The notes below the pieces were generated by a model. It was not told the origin of the DNA. It did not search any database and saw nothing but the letters and a program-made list of their open reading frames with translations. DNA of 64,000 bases from Ideonella aquatica (GTDB lineage: Bacteria; Pseudomonadota; Gammaproteobacteria; Burkholderiales; Burkholderiaceae_C). Of this stretch, positions 44,299-52,886 are shown piece by piece. The position numbers and the translations under genes were made by a program. The number at the start of each line of letters is the position of its first letter. The stretch's first letter is position 1. The stretch spans positions 62,001-126,000 of the forward strand of contig NZ_JAGQDE010000009.1 in NCBI RefSeq assembly GCF_018069755.1, in the 5' to 3' direction.

Positions 44299-44317
44299 CG
44301 CGGCTGCCTTCAACGCA

Positions 44318-46000
44318 TCACATGCCGGCGTAGTTCGGGCCGCCGCCGCCCTCGGGCGTGACCCAGGTGATGTTCTGGGTGGGGTCCTTGATGTCGCAGG
44401 TCTTGCAGTGCACGCAGTTCTGCGCGTTGATCACCAACTGGTCGGCGCCGTCCTTGTTGACGAACTCGTAGACGCCGGCCGGGCAGTAGCGCCCCTCGGG
44501 GCCGGCGTACTTCGCCAGGTTCACCGCCACCGGCACCGCGGCGTCGGTCAGACGCAGGTGGGCCGGCTGGTTTTCCTCGTGGTTGGTGTTGCTGATGAAC
44601 ACCGAGGACAGGCGGTCAAAGGTGAGCTGGCCGTCCGGTTTGGGGTAGTCGATCTTCTGGCACTGGTCGGCCGGCTTCAGGCAGACGTGGTCGGGCGTGT
44701 CGTTGTGCAGCGTCCACGGCGCGATCGGCATGCCCAGCTTGGGCAGCAGCCACTGCTCGATGCCGGTCATCAGCTTGCCCACCGTCTGGCCCTTCTTGAA
44801 CCAGAGCTTGAAGTTCTTGGTGCGCTGCAGTTCATCGTGCAGCCAGCTCGCCTCGAAGGCGTTGCTGAAGGCGCTGAGTTCATCCAGGCTGCGGCCGGCC
44901 TGCAGGGCCTCGAACAGCGCCTCGGCGCACAGCATGCCGCTCTTGATGGCGGCGTGGCTGCCCTTGATGCGCGCGGCGTTCATGGTGCCGGCATCACAGC
45001 CCACCAGCGCGCCGCCCGGGAAGACCAGCTTGGGCAGGGCCTGCGGCGTGCCGTTGTTGATCGCCCGCGCACCGTAGCCGATGCGCTTGCCGCCTTCGAG
45101 GTGGGCGCGGATGGCCGGGTGGGTCTTCCAGCGCTGCATCTCCTCGAAGGGGCTCATCCAGGGGTTGGCGTAGTTCAGGCCGATCACATAGCCCAGGGTG
45201 ACCTTGTTGCCCTCCAGGTGGTAGAGGAAGCCGCCGCCGAAGGTGTCGTCGCTGAGGGGCCAGCCGGCGGTGTGCACCACCTTGCCGGGCTGGGCCTTGT
45301 CGGCCGGGATCTCCCACAGCTCCTTGATGCCGATCGCAAAGGTCTGCGGATCCTTGCCCTCGGTCAGCTTGAAGCGCTGCAGCAGTTGCCTGCCCAGGTG
45401 GCCGCGGGCACCTTCGGCGAAGATGGTGTACTTGCCCAGCAGCTCCATGCCCAGCTGGAAGTTGTCGGTGGGCTCACCGTCCTTGCCCAGGCCGACGTTG
45501 CCGGTGGCCACGCCCTTGACGCGGCCCTGCTCGTCATAGACCAGTTCGGCCGCGGTGAAGCCGGGGAAGATTTCCACGCCCAGCGCCTCGGCCTGCTCGC
45601 CCAGCCACTTGGTGACCGCACCCAGGCTGATCACGTAGTTGCCGTGGTTGTGGAAGCAGTCGGGCACCAGCCAGTCCGGGGTGCGGGTGGCGCCGTCGGC
45701 CGATAGGAACAGGATGTCGTCGCTGGTGACCGGCTGGTTCAGCGGCGCACCGCGCTCTTTCCAGTCGGGGAACAGCTCGGTGATCGCGCGCGGGTCCATC
45801 ACCGCGCCCGACAGGGTGTGGGCGCCCGGCTCGGAGCCCTTTTCCAGCACCACCACGCCAATCTCGGCGCCTTTCTCGGCGGCCAGTTGCTTCAGGCGGA
45901 TCGCGGTGGACAGGCCGGCGGGGCCGCCGCCGACGATGACCACGTCGTAGTCCATCGAGTCACGGGGGCCGAACTGGGCGAGGAGTTCTTCGGAAGTCAT
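44318..46000 (-). CDS. Electron transfer flavoprotein:ubiquinone oxidoreductase
   Basis: The protein is 560 residues. It has an N-terminal FAD motif (DVVIVGGGPAGLSTAIRLK) and the ETF-QO membrane-surface region. A C-terminal [4Fe-4S] cluster motif, NCVHCKTCDIKDPTQNI, is preceded by CPAGVYE. It takes electrons from reduced ETF, filled by acyl-CoA dehydrogenases, and reduces ubiquinone in the inner membrane. AGGAA precedes the ATG. An operator-like palindrome 80 bp upstream is shared with the beta-oxidation operon at 58061. Confidence 0.96.
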   Translation of the reverse strand: MTSEELLAQFGPRDSMDYDVVIVGGGPAGLSTAIRLKQLAAEKGAEIGVVVLEKGSEPGAHTLSGAVMDPRAITELFPDWKERGAPLNQPVTSDDILFLSADGATRTPDWLVPDCFHNHGNYVISLGAVTKWLGEQAEALGVEIFPGFTAAELVYDEQGRVKGVATGNVGLGKDGEPTDNFQLGMELLGKYTIFAEGARGHLGRQLLQRFKLTEGKDPQTFAIGIKELWEIPADKAQPGKVVHTAGWPLSDDTFGGGFLYHLEGNKVTLGYVIGLNYANPWMSPFEEMQRWKTHPAIRAHLEGGKRIGYGARAINNGTPQALPKLVFPGGALVGCDAGTMNAARIKGSHAAIKSGMLCAEALFEALQAGRSLDELSAFSNAFEASWLHDELQRTKNFKLWFKKGQTVGKLMTGIEQWLLPKLGMPIAPWTLHNDTPDHVCLKPADQCQKIDYPKPDGQLTFDRLSSVFISNTNHEENQPAHLRLTDAAVPVAVNLAKYAGPEGRYCPAGVYEFVNKDGADQLVINAQNCVHCKTCDIKDPTQNITWVTPEGGGGPNYAGM

Positions 46001-46077
46001 GGGGTTCCTGGAGATGTCGTGCAGGGGCCGCCCAGGCGGGCGCATGGGGGCGATTCTATCGGCTGCAGGCTGAAAAA

Positions 46078-46091
46078 AGCACGATCGTTCT
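46078..46091. promoter_or_regulatory. Operator-like palindrome upstream of ETF:quinone oxidoreductase
   Basis: AGCACGATCGTTCT contains the perfect 8-bp palindrome ACGATCGT. The string ACGATCGTTCTA is identical to the site upstream of the FadB-like gene at 58015-58026. It lies between the ETF oxidoreductase gene (minus) and the H-NOX gene (plus). A TetR-family regulator of fatty-acid genes (FadP-like) is a plausible binder; this is inference. Confidence 0.6.
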
Positions 46092-46203
46092 AATATGACG
46101 CCGGAGAAGCGGCACAGGCAGGCTGCAGTTCGTTGCGACAGGGGCACGGTGCCGCACTAACATGCCTGCAAGGTGCGGGTTCACCGCCGGACAAGGAGTG
46201 CCC

Positions 46204-46737
46204 ATGCTGGGCATGGTGTTCACCGAATTCATCGAAATGGTCGAGGCCCGCTTCTCCCCGGAAGTGGCCGATGACGTGCTGGCCGACGCCGGCCTGTCGC
46301 ATGGCGGGGCCTACACGGCCGTCGGCTATTACCCCGCAGACGAGTTGCGGACCATGGTCGACGGTCTGTCGCGGCGCACGGGTCGGCCGGTGGATGAACT
46401 GGTTCGCGCCTTTGGCAGCCACCTGGCGCAGCGGTTCAGCCAGGCCCATGGCCAGTATTTCTCGGCGCACCGCCATCCCTTCGACCTGATCGCCGCCATC
46501 GACGGGCACATCCATGTTGAAGTGCGCAAGCTTTACCCACAGGCCCAGTTGCCGCAGTTTGATGTGCTGGAGAGGCTGCCTGGGCGGATGCGCTTGCGCT
46601 ACCGGTCCGAGCGGCGGCTGCACCTGCTGGCACTCGGCCTGATCGAAGGCGTCATCGCCTGGTACGGCCGGCCGTGCCAGGTGGCCATGACCACGCTGGA
46701 GGACGGCGCCGAGTTCCTGCTCGAGGAGGCGCCTTGA
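46204..46737 (+). CDS. Haem NO-binding (H-NOX) sensor protein
   Basis: The protein is 177 residues, exactly one H-NOX domain. It starts MLGMVFTEFIEMVE, the usual H-NOX opening. The proximal haem ligand is H104 (IDGHIHVEVRKLYP). The haem-propionate motif YxSxR is Y133-R-S-E-R137, with the standard 29-residue spacing from the histidine. H-NOX proteins bind NO (some O2) on haem and control a partner protein. AAGGAG precedes the ATG. Its stop overlaps the start of the GGDEF-EAL gene (TTGA), making that protein the likely partner. Confidence 0.93.
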   Translation: MLGMVFTEFIEMVEARFSPEVADDVLADAGLSHGGAYTAVGYYPADELRTMVDGLSRRTGRPVDELVRAFGSHLAQRFSQAHGQYFSAHRHPFDLIAAIDGHIHVEVRKLYPQAQLPQFDVLERLPGRMRLRYRSERRLHLLALGLIEGVIAWYGRPCQVAMTTLEDGAEFLLEEAP

Positions 46738-48881
46738 CCGAGCCACTGCCGCCCACCGAGCCGATGCCGCTGGCCACCTCGGATGACGCGGTGGTGCTGT
46801 CGCGGCGCCTGGAGCGCGAGCGGCTGGCGCGCAAGTCGGCCGAAGCGCTGCTGATGAACAAGAGCCGTGAGCTCTTCGACGCGCTGCAGCAGGCCCGCGA
46901 ATCCGAACACCGGCTGCAGATGGCGCTGTGGGCCAGCGGCGAGGGCATCTGGGAATGGTCGGCACAGGCCGAGCGTTTTGAGGTGCATGGGCTGTTCATC
47001 GACGGCGTCGAGGTGGCCTGGCCCGACGTCGGCGGCCGCGCCTTCATCGATCTGGTCCATCCCGATGACCGCGACTCGATGACCCTGGCCTGGCGCCTGC
47101 ACCTGGCCGGTGCCCGCGAGGATGTGGACATGGCCTACCGCATCCAGCTGCCGCCCGGCGAGCGCTGGGTGCGCGTGCGTGGTCGCGCACTTGAGCGCGA
47201 CAATCTGGGCCGCCCGGTGCGGGTGGCGGGCACGATCAAGGACATCACCGCCCAGCGCGAATCCGAGCAGTCGCTGCACCTGCTGGCCACGGCCTTCGCC
47301 AGCACGCACGATGCGTTGCTGGTGGTCGACGACGAAGGCCGGGTGGTCGAGGCCAACAAGGCCTTCAGCCTGCTGTCGGGCTACACACCCGGTCAGGTGC
47401 GGGGCGAGCTGTTGTCTCGCTTCATCGGCCTGCCCGACACCTCGTCCGAGGGCAGCGGCTGGCGTGGGGAGGCGCGCCTGCGCGCCCAGCCGGGCGAGGT
47501 GCCGGTGGCGGCCACGGTCACCTTCGTGGCTGGGCATGCGGGCCAGAGTGCCTGTCGCATCGTGTCGATGCATGACATCAGCGAACGCCTGAAGGCCGAG
47601 ACCCTGCTGGCTCGCCAGGCCCTGCACGACAGCCTGACCGAGCTGCCCAACCGCGCTGCGATCCAGAAGCACCTGGAAGAGCGCCTGCACCAGAGCAGCG
47701 GCGACTCCTTCGGCCTGCTGTTCATGGACCTGGACGGCTTCAAGTCGATCAACGACAGCTTCGGCCACGGCGCCGGCGACATGGTGCTGCAGGAGGTGGC
47801 GCGGCGCCTGACGCGCGCGCTGCCCGAGGCCTTCATCGGCCGCTGGGGCGGCGACGAGTTCGTGCTGGTGCTGGCCCCCGGCAGCGGTGACTTCGAGGTG
47901 CGCCAGAGCGCCCAGGTGCTGCTGGCCACGATGGCCTCGCCCTTTGGCGTGGGCTACTCGCAGGACATGATGATGAGCCCCAGCATCGGCGCCGTGCTGC
48001 ATCCGCACGACGGCATTGATGCCCAGACCCTGCTGCGCAAGGCCGACGCGGCGATGTACACCGCCAAGGAGCAGGGCAAGAACTGCCTGCGCATGTACGA
48101 GCCGCAGATTGAGGAAGGCGCCATGCGCCGGGTGCGCCTGCAAAGCCTGTTGCGCATCGATGCCGAGCGCAGTGGCTTTAGCTTTGTGGTCCAGCCCAAG
48201 GTCGACGCCCAGCGCCAGCCGCAGGGCGCCGAGCTGCTGGTGCGCTGGAGCACGCGCGACTTCGGCGTGGTCTCGCCGGCCGAGTTCATCCCCATGGCCG
48301 AGCAGACTGGCGCGATCGAGCTGTTGGGCCGCCAGGCCCTTCACTCGGCGGCGCGTCTGGCGGCCGAGCTAGGCCGGCGTGGACGGCCGATGCCGGTGGC
48401 TGTCAACCTGTCGCCGCGGCAGTTGCTGAACCCTTCGTTTGAGCGCATCGCCTTGCACGCCTGCCAGCGCCATGGCGTGCTGCCGTCGGCGCTGGAGCTG
48501 GAGCTGACCGAGTCGGCGCTGACCGAGTCGGCCGTGTACCCGCTGCTGGGGCGCTTGCGTCGCCACGGCTTCAGCCTGGCGCTGGACGACTTCGGCACCG
48601 GCTACTCGTCGCTGTCGCATCTGCTCAAGCTGCCGTTCCAGAAGGTCAAGATCGACCGCGCCTTCGTGGCGGAGGCACTGCACAACGCCAAGGCCGGGGT
48701 GGTGATCCGCGGCACGCTGGAGATCTGCAGGGGCCTGGGGCTGCGCACCGTGGCTGAGGGCGTCGAAACCGACGAGCAGTTCGAGCTGCTGCGTTCGCTG
48801 GGCGTGGACGAGTTCCAGGGCTACCTGTTCGACCGTCCGATGCCGCAGGACGATTGGCTGGCGCAGCTGTTCACATGCTAG
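46734..48881 (+). CDS. PAS-PAS-GGDEF-EAL cyclic-di-GMP enzyme coupled to H-NOX
   Basis: The protein is 715 residues from a TTG with GAGGAGG 8 bp upstream; ATG at 46764 is an alternative. Two PAS domains (about 60-180 and 190-295) precede the GGDEF domain (RWGGDEFVLV). The RxxD inhibitory site is not in its usual place. The EAL domain has the catalytic Glu in GAELLVRW, NLSPRQL, ELTES, LDDFGTGYSS, KIDRAFV and EGVET, so phosphodiesterase activity is likely. H-NOX proteins in other bacteria tune such enzymes in response to NO and affect biofilms. The net direction here is unknown. Confidence 0.92.
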   Translation: MTEPLPPTEPMPLATSDDAVVLSRRLERERLARKSAEALLMNKSRELFDALQQARESEHRLQMALWASGEGIWEWSAQAERFEVHGLFIDGVEVAWPDVGGRAFIDLVHPDDRDSMTLAWRLHLAGAREDVDMAYRIQLPPGERWVRVRGRALERDNLGRPVRVAGTIKDITAQRESEQSLHLLATAFASTHDALLVVDDEGRVVEANKAFSLLSGYTPGQVRGELLSRFIGLPDTSSEGSGWRGEARLRAQPGEVPVAATVTFVAGHAGQSACRIVSMHDISERLKAETLLARQALHDSLTELPNRAAIQKHLEERLHQSSGDSFGLLFMDLDGFKSINDSFGHGAGDMVLQEVARRLTRALPEAFIGRWGGDEFVLVLAPGSGDFEVRQSAQVLLATMASPFGVGYSQDMMMSPSIGAVLHPHDGIDAQTLLRKADAAMYTAKEQGKNCLRMYEPQIEEGAMRRVRLQSLLRIDAERSGFSFVVQPKVDAQRQPQGAELLVRWSTRDFGVVSPAEFIPMAEQTGAIELLGRQALHSAARLAAELGRRGRPMPVAVNLSPRQLLNPSFERIALHACQRHGVLPSALELELTESALTESAVYPLLGRLRRHGFSLALDDFGTGYSSLSHLLKLPFQKVKIDRAFVAEALHNAKAGVVIRGTLEICRGLGLRTVAEGVETDEQFELLRSLGVDEFQGYLFDRPMPQDDWLAQLFTC

Positions 48882-48907
48882 GCTCAAGGCCTTGAGACCC
48901 TGAAAGG

Positions 48908-48926
48908 ACGGCGGCGTGGCCGCCGT
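48908..48926 (+). other. Perfect 8-bp hairpin in the SDR leader
   Basis: ACGGCGGC and GCCGCCGT pair around GTG, 27 bp after the GGDEF-EAL stop and 9 bp before the SDR ATG. There is no T tract. It may reduce readthrough or mask the SDR ribosome site (AAAGGA lies just before the stem). Confidence 0.4.
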
Positions 48927-48934
48927 GAAGAACA

Positions 48935-49717
48935 ATGAGCTACCAGATCGATCTGTCGGGCCGCGTGGCCCTGGTGACCGGCGCCTCCAGTGGCCTGGGC
49001 GCGCAATTCGCACGCACGCTGGCCAAGGCCGGCGCCGCGGTGGTGCTGGCCGGTCGCCGCACCGATCGCCTCAAGACCCTGCGCGCCGAAATTGAAGGTT
49101 CCGGTGGCGACGCCCATGTGGTGGAGCTGGATGTCACCGACGTCGACAGCATCAAGTCGGCCGTGGCGCACGCGGAAACGGAAACCGGCACGCTGGATAT
49201 CCTGATCAACAACTCGGGCGTCAGCACCACCCAGAAGCTGCTCGATGTCACGCCGGACGACTACGACTTCGTCATGGACACCAACACCCGCGGCGCCTTT
49301 TTCGTTGCGCAAGAGGTGGGCCGGCGCATGATCGCGCGCTCGCGCGGCGCAGCGCCGGGCACCTTCACGGGCGGGCGCATCGTCAACATCGCCTCGATGG
49401 CCGGCCTGCGCGTGCTGAGCCAGATCGGCGTCTACGCGATGAGCAAGGCCGCCGTGGTGCACATGACCCGCGCGATGGCGCTGGAGTGGGGCCGCTTTGG
49501 TGTCAACGTCAACGCGATCTGCCCGGGCTACATCGACACCGAGATCAACCACCACCACTGGCAGACCGATGCCGGCCAGAAGCTGGTGCAGATGCTGCCG
49601 CGCAAGCGCGTCGGCCAGCCGCAGGACCTGGACACCACGCTGCTGATGCTGTGCGCCAATGAAAGCCACTTCATCAACGGCGCCGTGATCCAGGCCGACG
49701 ATGGCTTCGGCGTCTGA
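48935..49717 (+). CDS. Short-chain dehydrogenase/reductase (SDR)
   Basis: The protein is 260 residues. It has an N-terminal cofactor motif TGASSGLG, the NNSG motif in ILINNSGVS, a catalytic Ser in IVNIASMAG, and YAMSK with Tyr and Lys in the active site. GRRTDR after the second strand suggests NADP(H) preference. It belongs to the classical SDR family, substrate unknown. The stop overlaps the YceH-like gene by 17 bp. Confidence 0.92.
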   Translation: MSYQIDLSGRVALVTGASSGLGAQFARTLAKAGAAVVLAGRRTDRLKTLRAEIEGSGGDAHVVELDVTDVDSIKSAVAHAETETGTLDILINNSGVSTTQKLLDVTPDDYDFVMDTNTRGAFFVAQEVGRRMIARSRGAAPGTFTGGRIVNIASMAGLRVLSQIGVYAMSKAAVVHMTRAMALEWGRFGVNVNAICPGYIDTEINHHHWQTDAGQKLVQMLPRKRVGQPQDLDTTLLMLCANESHFINGAVIQADDGFGV

Positions 49718-50357
49718 GGTGCTGCGCCCGCTGACAAGCCTTGAGTTGCGCGTGCTCGGGGTGCTGGTCGAAAAACAGCGCACGGTGCCCGATACCTACC
49801 CGTTGTCGCTCAATGCGCTGGCGGCCGGATGCAGCCAGAAGACGGCCCGCCACCCGGTGATGGACGTCACCGAGGCCCAGGTGCTGGAGGCGGTGGATGA
49901 TCTGAAGCCGCTGAACCTGGTGATCGAGGTCAGTGGCGCGCGTGTCGCCCGCTACGAGCACAACCTGGCCCGCGTCTATGGCGTGCCCAGCCAATCGGCC
50001 GCGCTGCTGGCCGCGCTGATGCTGCGCGGTCCGCAGACCGCGGCCGAGTTGCGCCAGAACGCCGAGCGCCTGCACCGCTTTGCCGACACCGGCTCGGTTG
50101 AGGCCTTTCTGGACGAGTTGGCCGCGATGAATCCGCCGCGGGTGCGCCGCCTGGAGCGGGCCCCTGGCGCGCGCGAGGCGCGCTGGGCGCACCTGCTCGG
50201 CGACGAGCCCCTGACGGAAGCCGCCGGCGCCCCCGCCAACCTGCCGACCGATGACGCCCCCGGGCTGCACGCCGAGGTGGCACGGCTGTCGGACGAGGTG
50301 CGCGCCCTGCGCGAGGAACTGGCCGAGATCAAGCGCCAGCTGGGCCTGGCACCCTGA
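49701..50357 (+). CDS. YceH family protein (DUF480, UPF0502)
   Basis: The protein is 218 residues with two winged-helix-like units: LTSLELRVLGVLVEKQRTVPDTYPLSLNALAAGC is the family-defining N-terminus (core VLGVLVEK), and ALMLRGPQTAAELRQNAERL is the second. A C-terminal coiled-coil-like segment (LSDEVRALREELAEIKRQLG) follows. Function is unknown; the fold suggests DNA binding. The start overlaps the SDR gene, so translation is coupled. Confidence 0.9.
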   Translation: MASASEVLRPLTSLELRVLGVLVEKQRTVPDTYPLSLNALAAGCSQKTARHPVMDVTEAQVLEAVDDLKPLNLVIEVSGARVARYEHNLARVYGVPSQSAALLAALMLRGPQTAAELRQNAERLHRFADTGSVEAFLDELAAMNPPRVRRLERAPGAREARWAHLLGDEPLTEAAGAPANLPTDDAPGLHAEVARLSDEVRALREELAEIKRQLGLAP

Positions 50358-50367
50358 CGGAGACTGC

Positions 50368-50787
50368 ATGCGTTTCACGCTGCCCGAGCACAAGACCCTC
50401 AGCCACGAAATGGTCATTCCCATCCGCTGGGGTGACATGGACATGATGGGCCACGTCAACAACACGGTCTACTTCCGCTACATGGAGATCGTGCGCATCG
50501 AGTGGCTCAGCGCCATCGGCGGCCAGCCCAACCCGGCCGGCCAGGGCCCGGTCATCGTCAACGCGTTCTGCAACTTCATCCGTCAGCTGGAATACCCGGG
50601 CGATGTGCTCGCCCGCCACTACGTGGCCAACCCGGGCCGCAGCAGCTTCGACACCTTCATCACGCTGGAGCGCACCGACCAGCCCGGCGTGATCTACGCC
50701 GAGGGCGGAGCCACTACCGTCTGGATGGACTTTCCCAGTGGCAAGTCCACGCCAATGCCCGACTGGCTCAGAGCGAAGGTCGGCTGA
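50368..50787 (+). CDS. Hotdog-fold acyl-CoA thioesterase (4HBT family)
   Basis: The protein is 139 residues. The motif IRWGDMDMMGHVNN contains the catalytic Asp of 4-hydroxybenzoyl-CoA-type thioesterases, and VYFRYMEIVRIEWL is the long central helix. It hydrolyses an acyl-CoA whose chain is not known. GGAGA lies upstream of the ATG, 10 bp after the yceH-like stop, so it is the last gene of the SDR-yceH operon. The inverted-repeat island begins at its stop codon. Confidence 0.9.
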   Translation: MRFTLPEHKTLSHEMVIPIRWGDMDMMGHVNNTVYFRYMEIVRIEWLSAIGGQPNPAGQGPVIVNAFCNFIRQLEYPGDVLARHYVANPGRSSFDTFITLERTDQPGVIYAEGGATTVWMDFPSGKSTPMPDWLRAKVG

Positions 50788-51135
50788 CTGCCCACAGCGG
50801 CCGTAGGCCGCTTCGGAGCGTCGCAGAACGCTGACGGTGACCTCAGCCAAGGAATGAGCGGCCTGGGGCTGGCGGCGCTGTCGGGGGCGCCGAGGAGCGC
50901 AGACGCCCCGGGGGGCGCGCCGCAGGCGCGCCTCGTGCACTGACTTGGTCGACACTGTCTGACCGGAGCGAGCCGCAGGCGAGCGTAGGGAGTTTGTCGA
51001 CCACCCCGGGGGGTTGAGCACCCGAGGGGAGTCGGCGTAGCCGACCGCCACCGTCTGCGACGACAGACCCAGGTCGCTCAGGCCTTGGCTGTGCGCCAAG
51101 CTTTGCAGCAAAACCACTTGCAACTGTTGGAGCGA

Positions 51136-51168
51136 GCCAAAGGCTGGGCAGGCAGGCAGAGCCGGCCA
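51136..51168 (+). repeat. 33-bp inverted repeat, left arm
   Basis: Begins GCCAAAGGCTGGGCAGGCAG and is the exact reverse complement of 51325-51357. Unlike the other arms it is not nested in the same order. The left arm lies in the centre of the palindrome, and the right arm lies near its outer end. Confidence 0.9.
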
Positions 51169-51324
51169 GCGAGGGCGGTCGGCTGCGCCGACTCCCCTGT
51201 GGTGCTCGGCCTGCAGGGCGGCCCCCAAACTCGCTACGCTCACCTACGGTTCGCTTCGCTCAAACAGTGTGGGCCAAGTCAGAGAGATTTGCCCTGCAGT
51301 CCTGCGCTCCTCGGCGCCCTCCAA

Positions 51325-51357
51325 TGGCCGGCTCTGCCTGCCTGCCCAGCCTTTGGC
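51325..51357 (-). repeat. 33-bp inverted repeat, right arm
   Basis: Ends CTGCCTGCCCAGCCTTTGGC. It is the perfect partner of 51136-51168, 156 bp away. It interrupts the right half of the larger palindrome. Confidence 0.9.
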
Positions 51358-51552
51358 GGCACGGTTGGCGTAGCGCGTTGGCCCACAGCGGCCTACGGCC
51401 GCTGTGGGCAGGGAGCAGCCGTCCGAAGGCGCCCCGGTTGTCCCCCCCGTGACAGGCTTTAGTGGTAGTCCCTGAACCTCAATCGCCGGAGCATCCGCTA
51501 CCGTTCGCGTCGATCGCCCCTTGTGATCACCACCGAACCATTGGAGACCCGG

Positions 51553-52791
51553 ATGAAGTTCACTCGCAAGCTCTTTGGCATCTCTGTCGGCGCCGCCATC
51601 GCCCTGTCGAGCACGGTGGCGTTCGCGCAGAAGGGCGAGACCGTCAAGATCGCCTGGATCGACCCGCTGTCGGGCCTGATGGCGCCAGTGGGCCAGAACC
51701 AGGTCAAGACCTTCCAGTTCCTGGCCGAGCACTTCAACAAGAGCAACCCGGCCGGCGTGAAGTTCGAGATCATCACGATCGACAACAAGCTCAGCCCCGC
51801 CGAGAGCCTGAACGCGCTGAAGTCGGCCATCGACCAGGGCGTGCGCTACATCACCCAGGGCAATGGCTCCAGCGTCGCGCTGGCGCTGGTGGATGCGGTC
51901 AACAAGCACAACGAGCGCAACCCCGGCAAGGAGGTGATCTACCTCAACCATGCCGCGGTCGATCCCGACCTGACCAACAGCAAGTGCAGCTACTGGCACT
52001 TCCGCTTTGATGCGGACACCTCGATGAAGATGGAAGCGCTGACCACCTTCATCAAGGACCAGCCCGAGACCAAGAAAATCTACCTGCTGAACCAGAACTA
52101 CTCGCACGGCCAGCAGGTCAGCAAGTACGCCAAGGAAATGATGGCGCGCAAGCGTCCGGACATCCAGTTCGTCGGCGACGACCTGCATCCGCTGGCCCAG
52201 GTCAAGGACTTCGCGCCCTATGTGGCCAAGATCAAGGCCTCGGGTGCTGACAGCGTGATCACTGGCAACTGGGGCTCCGACCTGACGCTGCTGGTCAAGG
52301 CCGCCAATGACGCCGGCCTGAACATCAAGTTCTACACCTACTACGCCTCGGTCAGCGGCGCCCCCACCGCCATCGGTGCGGCCGGTGCCGGCCGGGTGTA
52401 CATGGTCGCCTACGGCCACTCCAACATGGGTGAGCCGCTGGGCAAGCTCGGTGACGCCTTCAAGGCCAAGTTCAACGAAGACCTCTACACCCAGGCGGTC
52501 TACAACGAACTGCTGATGCTGTCGTCGGCCATGGCCAAGGCCAAGTCCACCGACCCGGTCAAGGTGGCCGCGGCGATGGAAGGCATCGGCATCAAGGGTT
52601 TCAATGGTGACGTCGAGATGCGCAAGACCGACCACCAGCTGCAGCAGCCGCTGTACATCTCGATCTGGCAGAAGATGGACGCCAAGAACAAGTACAACGT
52701 CGAGAACACCGGCTTCACCTTCGCGCCGGTCAAGGCCTACGATTCCTACGTGTCGAGCACGCCCACCTCGTGCCAGATGAAGCGCCCCTGA
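51553..52791 (+). CDS. Branched-chain-amino-acid-type ABC transporter, substrate-binding protein
   Basis: The protein is 412 residues with a cleavable signal peptide (AAIALSSTVAFAQ). The mature protein is a type I periplasmic binding fold (VKIAWIDPLSGLMAPVGQNQ, YITQGNGSSVALAL, DSVITGNWGSDLTLLVKAAND). It captures a small ligand for the permease below. The LivK-like family takes amino acids, amides and aromatic acids, so the ligand cannot be fixed. GGAG precedes the ATG. A strong hairpin separates it from the permease gene. Confidence 0.92.
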   Translation: MKFTRKLFGISVGAAIALSSTVAFAQKGETVKIAWIDPLSGLMAPVGQNQVKTFQFLAEHFNKSNPAGVKFEIITIDNKLSPAESLNALKSAIDQGVRYITQGNGSSVALALVDAVNKHNERNPGKEVIYLNHAAVDPDLTNSKCSYWHFRFDADTSMKMEALTTFIKDQPETKKIYLLNQNYSHGQQVSKYAKEMMARKRPDIQFVGDDLHPLAQVKDFAPYVAKIKASGADSVITGNWGSDLTLLVKAANDAGLNIKFYTYYASVSGAPTAIGAAGAGRVYMVAYGHSNMGEPLGKLGDAFKAKFNEDLYTQAVYNELLMLSSAMAKAKSTDPVKVAAAMEGIGIKGFNGDVEMRKTDHQLQQPLYISIWQKMDAKNKYNVENTGFTFAPVKAYDSYVSSTPTSCQMKRP

Positions 52792-52833
52792 GGCCTTGTC
52801 CGTCCGCCGCCCGCCCGGCGGCAAACTGCCTGC

Positions 52834-52864
52834 AGGCCCGGGGGAGTGACCTCCGCCCGGGCCT
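52834..52864 (+). terminator. Intercistronic hairpin between binding protein and permease genes
   Basis: AGGCCCGGG-GGAG pairs with CTCC-(G)-CCCGGGCCT, a 13-bp stem with one bulge. It is followed by CGTCGTTTCC. It probably acts as a partial terminator or mRNA stabiliser giving more binding protein than permease. Confidence 0.55.
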
Positions 52865-52886
52865 CGTCGTTTCCTGACGCGCCACT

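Larger units (their letters stand above)
50788..51411. repeat. 624-bp island of nested inverted repeats
   Basis: No protein-coding gene was recognised from 50788 to 51552. The ends are a perfect 25-bp inverted repeat (50788-50812 and 51387-51411). Nested inside are arms at 50885-50902/51302-51319 (18 bp, perfect), 50941-50958/51264-51281 (16 of 18) and 51025-51049/51174-51198 (24 of 25). The region between 50941 and 51000 matches the reverse complement of 51225-51281 imperfectly. The right end is itself a 13-bp hairpin (51381-51409). Short open frames here look like chance. Confidence 0.8.

Noticed and set aside
50813-51500. Short open frames within the inverted-repeat island
   Set aside because: They have no ribosome site, lie across the repeat arms, and encode Arg/Pro/Gly-rich strings typical of non-coding GC-rich DNA.
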